Positions 7,585 through 10,167 of a DNA stretch of 10,167 nucleotides are shown piece after piece (position 1 is the first letter of the stretch; every line of letters begins with the position of its first letter). The stretch is taken from contig FR901760.1 of the NCBI GenBank assembly GCA_000437675.1, positions 1-10,167 on the forward strand, in the 5' to 3' direction. The translations under genes and the position numbers were made by a program. The notes under the pieces are model-generated. The model ran no database searches. It saw only the letters and a list, made by a program, of their open reading frames with translations, and was not told the DNA's origin. Source of the stretch: Prevotella sp. CAG:891. GTDB lineage: Bacteria; Bacteroidota; Bacteroidia; Bacteroidales; Bacteroidaceae.

Positions 7585-7677
7585 CAAAGCCACACTTGCC
7601 AACAGTGCGAGGCAAAAGTCAGAGGCAAGCGCTTGCCTTCGCTTTTCTCTCACATCAGGTTGTCGAGTGTGGCTTTG
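7585..7677. repeat. 93-nt near-perfect long hairpin after ftsZ copy 1
   Basis: Outer arms 7585-7598 and 7664-7677 pair over 14 bp (12 perfect, one wobble, one G-C). CAAC/GTTG (7600-7603/7659-7662) continues the stem. A middle stem joins 7609-7618 to 7642-7651 with one mismatch and one wobble. The tip is the perfect 16-nt palindrome AGGCAAGCGCTTGCCT (7623-7638). It begins 15 nt after the ftsZ stop. Neither side has a good T-run, so it is not a standard intrinsic terminator, though it could shield mRNA ends from both directions. A MITE/REP-like element is the main alternative. Confidence 0.7.
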
Positions 7678-7860
7678 TCACATGTAGCCACAAGCCTCAA
7701 CGCCCCACCCCCGGCACTTCAAACGATGCTGCCAAAAAAGCGTAAGATAAAGCCCTACTCTATGCGTAGGGGTTTCAGACAGGCCCCCCTGCCTTACTTT
7801 CTGTTGTAACACGATGTCAAAGAACGCTGAATGAATAAATAAGGAATATTGTTTTTTCAT
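7678..7860 (-). CDS. Possible 60-aa small protein, unrecognised
   Basis: The minus-strand ORF starts at ATG 7860 about 50 nt downstream of the predicted transcription start and ends with TGA directly beside the long hairpin, so it fits neatly in the leftward unit. The product begins MKKQYSLFIHSAFFDIV and contains the stretch RQGGLSETPTHRVGLYLTLF. The latter is encoded across the three-way-junction-like DNA, so RNA structure may be what is selected. No domain, signal peptide or clear membrane helix is evident. It may be a chance ORF over a dispersed repeat or RNA gene. Confidence 0.2.
   Translation of the reverse strand: MKKQYSLFIHSAFFDIVLQQKVRQGGLSETPTHRVGLYLTLFWQHRLKCRGWGVEACGYM
7742..7797. 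other. Three-way-junction-like inverted repeats
   Basis: A closing stem GTAAG/CTTAC (7742-7746/7793-7797) encloses two hairpins. One is AAA-CCCTAC/GTAGGG-TTT (7749-7758/7766-7775, nine pairs with one G-G mismatch, 7-nt loop). The other is CAGG/CCTG (7780-7783/7788-7791) with a C4 loop. The complement can fold the same way, so the strand cannot be decided from pairing alone; the leftward promoters favour the minus strand. Confidence 0.45.
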
Positions 7861-7914
7861 CCGTCAAGGCTAATGTGCAGCTTATCAATGCTGCAGTGCT
7901 ACCTTTATTGCGAC

Positions 7915-7985
7915 AGCAAAGATACAACACGAGAATCCCGAAATCCAAATTTTTTGACCGCCTAATATCGCACCTCGAAATTTTT
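7915..7985 (-). repeat. Promoter-bearing direct repeat, copy A
   Basis: This copy matches 8015-8085 with an offset of exactly 100 bp. Three blocks are identical: AGCAAAGATACAAC (7915-7928), CCCGAAATCCAAATTTTTT (7937-7955) and ATATCGCACCTCGA (7965-7978). The sequence between the blocks differs. The first two blocks hold the -7 and -33 elements of a minus-strand promoter. The third lies just upstream of -33 on that strand, where an UP-like or regulator site would be. Confidence 0.85.
7917..7949 (-). promoter_or_regulatory. Minus-strand promoter A (proximal)
   Basis: Read on the minus strand, TTTG (complement of 7946-7949) is followed after 21 nt by TATCTTTG (complement of 7917-7924), a perfect TTTG-N21-TAnnTTTG promoter. 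An A/T-rich tract precedes it at 7950-7955. Transcription would start near 7910 and go leftward, towards the 3' end of ftsZ copy 1. Confidence 0.75.
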
Positions 7986-8014
7986 CCACACTCTAAAATG
8001 GGCATTCAGCCCAA

Positions 8015-8085
8015 AGCAAAGATACAACCAAAGCACCCCGAAATCCAAATTTTTTCGGCATCTGATATCGCACCTCGACTTTTTC
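8015..8085 (-). repeat. Promoter-bearing direct repeat, copy B
   Basis: This is the second copy of the 71-bp repeat: 8015-8028, 8037-8055 and 8065-8078 equal the three conserved blocks of copy A at the same spacing, while the intervening bases have diverged. No third copy lies at a further 100 bp on either side. Confidence 0.85.
8017..8049 (-). promoter_or_regulatory. Minus-strand promoter B (distal)
   Basis: TTTG (complement of 8046-8049), a 21-nt spacer and TATCTTTG (complement of 8017-8024) again match the Bacteroidota consensus perfectly. The start would be near 8010, where a short hairpin (7999-8003/8009-8013) sits. Its transcript would run through promoter A. Confidence 0.75.
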
Positions 8086-8149
8086 AAACCGCAGAAAACA
8101 ACCCATACCCCCTTGACCTACAGGCATTCCCAAGCGATTTTAAAGCACG

Positions 8150-8193
8150 AAAAAAAATGAAATCGGGATATAACATTTTGCCATATTCCGATT
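8150..8193 (-). terminator. Minus-strand intrinsic terminator-like hairpin
   Basis: On the minus strand, 8193-8183 pairs with 8171-8161 over 11 positions with one G-U wobble and an 11-nt loop, followed after 3 nt by eight T residues (complement of 8150-8157). This would stop leftward transcription arriving from the antisense of the second ftsZ, insulating the promoters at 8017-8049 and 7917-7949. The stem is A/T-rich, so efficiency is uncertain. Confidence 0.5.
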
Positions 8194-8291
8194 ACTAAAA
8201 CGGACCAAGCGCGAGCGTTTACCCCACACAATTTCTACGGAGTACTTCAAACACGAGCCCCGACACACCCCTTTTTAAAACATCCGAAACC

Positions 8292-9551
8292 ATGCCCAAC
8301 GACCTCATAGAATTTGCAGACATCACCACACCCAAACTCATCAAAGTAATTGGAGTGGGTGGCGGCGGCGGCAATGCCGTTGGCCAAATGTACCGCGACG
8401 AAATACCCGACGTGCGCTACGTGGTAACGAACACCGATTCGAAAGCCCTGACCGACTCTCCCGTGCCCGACCGCCTGCAGTTAGGCCCCGGTCTCGGAGC
8501 CGGAGGCGACCCTAAGAAGGGCAAACACTTTGCCGAAGAAAGCGTAGATAAAATCAGGGAACTCCTCGACGACGACACCCACATGGTATTCATCACCGCC
8601 GGTATGGGTGGCGGAACAGGCACCGGCGCCTCGCCCGTCATTGCTCGCGAAGCCCGCGCCAAGGGCATCCTCACCATCGGCATCGTAACCATCCCCTTTT
8701 TGTTTGAACGCGAACGCCAAATCGACAAAGCACTCGACGGACTCGAAGTGCTGGCCAAGGAAGTAGACGCCCTGCTCGTCATCAACAACGAACGCCTGTG
8801 CGAAATCTACCCCAACCTCAGCATCATCGATGCCTTCAAGCGCGCCGACCAAACCCTCTCGACCGCCGTACGCTCCATCACCGAAATCATTTCGATGCAC
8901 GGTAAGGTAGGCCTCGACTTCGAAGATGTCCGCACCACACTCACCGACGGCGGTGTAGCCGTCATGTCGTCGGGCTATGCCGAGGGCGACCACCGCGTAA
9001 CCCGCGCCATCGAAGATGCCCTGCACTCGCCGCTGCTCAACAACAACGACGTCTACAATGCCGACCGCATCCTCCTGGCCATCAGCACCAGCAAGGAAAA
9101 AGACGGCGTACTCCTCACCGGCGAGCTCGACGAAGTGACAGCCTTCATGCAAAAGTTCGACAGCCAGATACAAACCAAGTGGGGGTTGGTTATCGACCCC
9201 TCGCTCGGCAAAAAAGTAAAAATTACCATTCTGGCATCAGGATTCGGACTCTACAACAAAAAGAAAAAGCAGAAAGAGGCTGCTGCCAAGCAAATTCAGG
9301 AAATCACAGCCGAACAGGAAGCGGTGAAGAACCAGTCAGAAACGACCGAAACAACCGACCGCCGCAACGCTTACTACACCAACAACCGCAAACTGACGCG
9401 ACGCATCAGCTACTATCTGTTTACCGACGACGACCTGCGCAATGAACAACTCATTGAGCGAGTGGCTGACACCCCCACTTATCTGCGCACCCGCAAGGAA
9501 TGGGAAGCCATCTGCCGCCTGTCGAACACAAACGAAACCAGCAACAAATAA
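8292..9551 (+). CDS. Second, divergent FtsZ paralogue (419 aa)
   Basis: This is a complete tubulin-like GTPase, about two thirds identical to copy 1 by my count over about 250 residues of the core. GVGGGGGNAV (21-30), NTDSKAL and GGGTGTGA (106-113) are intact, so GTP binding is expected. The T7 loop is GLDFED (207-212): the two Asp are kept but the usual Asn is Gly207. The sugar-contact Arg is Gln143 within FERERQ. Its C-terminal linker (about 322-370) is Lys/Gln/Glu-rich and unlike copy 1, yet it ends in DTPTYLRT (393-400), an FtsA-binding-like peptide. It sits between ftsZ copy 1 and the GatB/YqeY gene, which in Bacteroidales normally directly follows a single ftsZ. Both copies share a shortened loop before GLGAG, suggesting duplication within this lineage. 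Its role is unknown: modulator, co-polymer or stage-specific ring protein. Confidence 0.93.
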   Translation: MPNDLIEFADITTPKLIKVIGVGGGGGNAVGQMYRDEIPDVRYVVTNTDSKALTDSPVPDRLQLGPGLGAGGDPKKGKHFAEESVDKIRELLDDDTHMVFITAGMGGGTGTGASPVIAREARAKGILTIGIVTIPFLFERERQIDKALDGLEVLAKEVDALLVINNERLCEIYPNLSIIDAFKRADQTLSTAVRSITEIISMHGKVGLDFEDVRTTLTDGGVAVMSSGYAEGDHRVTRAIEDALHSPLLNNNDVYNADRILLAISTSKEKDGVLLTGELDEVTAFMQKFDSQIQTKWGLVIDPSLGKKVKITILASGFGLYNKKKKQKEAAAKQIQEITAEQEAVKNQSETTETTDRRNAYYTNNRKLTRRISYYLFTDDDLRNEQLIERVADTPTYLRTRKEWEAICRLSNTNETSNK

Positions 9552-9663
9552 CCCCTTGCAAAGCCGCCGGTGTCAAACCGCGTGCCGCGCAACCAACGGC
9601 CATACCCCACGCATCTTCACCGGGGTAACGACCCCTGTAAACAATATCAAACACATACATACT

Positions 9664-10116
9664 ATGGACCTTTTTGAAAAAGTAAGCAAAGACATCGTAG
9701 CCGCCATGAAGGCCAAGGACAAAGTGCGCCTTGAAGCCCTGCGCAACATCAAAAAATACTTTATCGAAGCCAAGACCCAACCCGGCGCCAACGACACGCT
9801 GACCGACGAAGCCGCACTGAAAATTCTGTCGAAGCTCGCCAAGCAAGGCCGCGACACCGCAGCCCTCTACGTTTCGCAGAACCGCGAAGACCTTGCTGCC
9901 GAAGAGGCTGCACAAGCTGCAGTCATCGAGGAATACCTGCCCAAGGCACTCACGCCCGAGGAGGTCGAAGCCGAGGTCAAGGCCATCATTGCCGAAGTAG
10001 GTGCCACCTCGCCCAAGGACATGGGCAAGGTTATGGGCGTAGCTTCAAAGAAACTGGCAGGCCGTGCCGACGGCAAAGCCATTTCGGAAGTGACCAAGCG
10101 CCTGTTGGCTCAATAA
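9664..10116 (+). CDS. GatB/YqeY domain-containing protein (150 aa)
   Basis: This small cytosolic helical protein is related to the C-terminal tRNA-binding domain of GatB, the amidotransferase subunit that makes Gln-tRNA or Asn-tRNA. As a free-standing protein it has no established reaction. The sequence starts MDLFEKVSKDIVAAMKAKD and contains LEEYLP-like IEEYLPKALTPEEVEAEV and a C-terminal DMGKVMGVASKKLAGRADG, the typical family ending. The ATG at 9664 gives the usual length; a longer reading from 9442 would overlap the second ftsZ and add unrelated sequence. It lies 112 nt after that gene. The gap has a small GGGGT-AACG-ACCCC hairpin (9622-9635) and no clear promoter, so co-transcription with the second ftsZ is plausible. 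Confidence 0.93.
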   Translation: MDLFEKVSKDIVAAMKAKDKVRLEALRNIKKYFIEAKTQPGANDTLTDEAALKILSKLAKQGRDTAALYVSQNREDLAAEEAAQAAVIEEYLPKALTPEEVEAEVKAIIAEVGATSPKDMGKVMGVASKKLAGRADGKAISEVTKRLLAQ

Positions 10117-10141
10117 CCGGAACACCGGACCCTACCCTACA

Positions 10142-10149
10142 AAAGGAGG
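10142..10149 (+). promoter_or_regulatory. Shine-Dalgarno-like AAAGGAGG near the window edge
   Basis: A strong anti-SD match, rare in this window, lies 25 nt after the GatB/YqeY stop. The window ends 18 nt later without an ATG (a TTG occurs at 10161), so whether it serves a downstream gene cannot be seen. Confidence 0.25.
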
Positions 10150-10167
10150 AAAACCCACGATTGAGTT

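Larger units (their letters stand above)
7585..7910 (-). ncRNA. Candidate leftward structured RNA (unrecognised)
   Basis: A minus-strand transcript from the promoter at 7917-7949 would start near 7910. It would run through a 6-bp hairpin (7876-7881/7890-7895), a three-way-junction-like fold (7742-7797) and the long hairpin ending at 7585. The order promoter, compact folds and large terminal hairpin is what a small RNA gene looks like. I do not recognise it as 6S, tmRNA, SRP RNA or RNase P RNA, whose hallmark motifs are absent. The extent is inferred from promoter and hairpin positions. A protein-coding reading (7678-7860) is the competing view. Confidence 0.3.
7570..8291. other. 722-nt spacer between the two ftsZ genes
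   Basis: This spacer is far longer than the others in the cluster and reads as mainly minus-strand in content. It contains a 93-nt hairpin (7585-7677), a three-way-junction-like structure (7742-7797), a minus-strand 60-codon ORF (7678-7860), two promoter-bearing direct repeats 100 bp apart (7915-7985, 8015-8085) and a minus-strand terminator-like hairpin (8150-8193). From 8194 to 8291 I see only C-rich sequence and no consensus + strand promoter for the second ftsZ. The best match, TTTA at 8218 with TACTTCAA 21 nt later, is poor. Confidence 0.7.

Noticed and set aside
7585..7677. Classical rho-independent terminator of ftsZ copy 1
   Set aside because: The hairpin is far longer than usual and is followed by TCACATG instead of a T-run.
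7915..8085. CRISPR array
   Set aside because: There are only two repeat copies with internally diverged sequence, the conserved blocks coincide with promoter elements, and no cas genes are in the window.
7875..8198. 107-codon + strand ORF in the inter-ftsZ spacer
   Set aside because: The 100-bp direct repeats fall in it, but 100 is not a multiple of three, so the conserved DNA is read in different frames and yields unrelated peptides. Conservation follows the minus-strand promoters, not a protein.
8481..9173. 230-codon minus-strand ORF opposite the second ftsZ, and similar long antisense ORFs opposite ftsA and murC
   Set aside because: These are shadows caused by codon bias of real genes on the + strand.
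9442..9663. N-terminal extension of the GatB/YqeY gene from 9442
   Set aside because: It overlaps the end of the second ftsZ and adds 74 residues unlike the family. The ATG at 9664 gives the normal length.

Overview
The window carries the 3' half of a division and cell-wall (dcw) gene cluster from a member of the Bacteroidota, most likely Prevotellaceae. The gene order murG-murC-ftsQ-ftsA-ftsZ followed by a GatB/YqeY-domain gene is the Bacteroidales order. The promoters that can be read have the Bacteroidota form TTTG-N19-21-TAnnTTTG instead of -35/-10 boxes, Shine-Dalgarno sequences are mostly absent, and the FtsZ sequence (GLGAGNRPARARQAAEES-type loop, NNERL, C-terminal TPTYKR peptide) looks prevotellar from memory. 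The genus was not tested by any search.

Layout, all protein genes on the + strand: a LOG-family nucleotide phosphoribohydrolase (218-754) with its own textbook promoter; a 363-nt leader (755-1117) holding a -7 box and RNA hairpins; murG (1118-2275), murC (2368-3729) and ftsQ (3749-4495); a hairpin-rich 200-nt spacer; ftsA (4696-6105); a spacer with four successive palindromes; ftsZ copy 1 (6247-7569); a 722-nt spacer; a second, divergent ftsZ (8292-9551); and a GatB/YqeY protein (9664-10116).

Together MurG and MurC make lipid II and extend its precursor. FtsQ belongs to the periplasmic/inner-membrane divisome core. FtsA anchors FtsZ polymers to the membrane, and FtsZ forms the cytokinetic ring.

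The standout is the tandem pair of complete ftsZ genes, about two thirds identical by eye over the GTPase domain. Copy 2 keeps the nucleotide-binding signature and a C-terminal FtsA-binding-like peptide, but has Gly for the T7-loop Asn and Gln for the ribose-contacting Arg. The spacer between the copies is not empty. On the minus strand it has a terminator-like hairpin, two matching promoters exactly 100 bp apart, a candidate structured RNA or 60-codon ORF, and a 93-nt near-perfect hairpin next to the 3' end of ftsZ copy 1. This reads as a self-contained leftward transcription unit lodged between the two tubulin-like genes. MurG also has a 10-residue in-frame tandem duplication just after its second glycine-rich loop.
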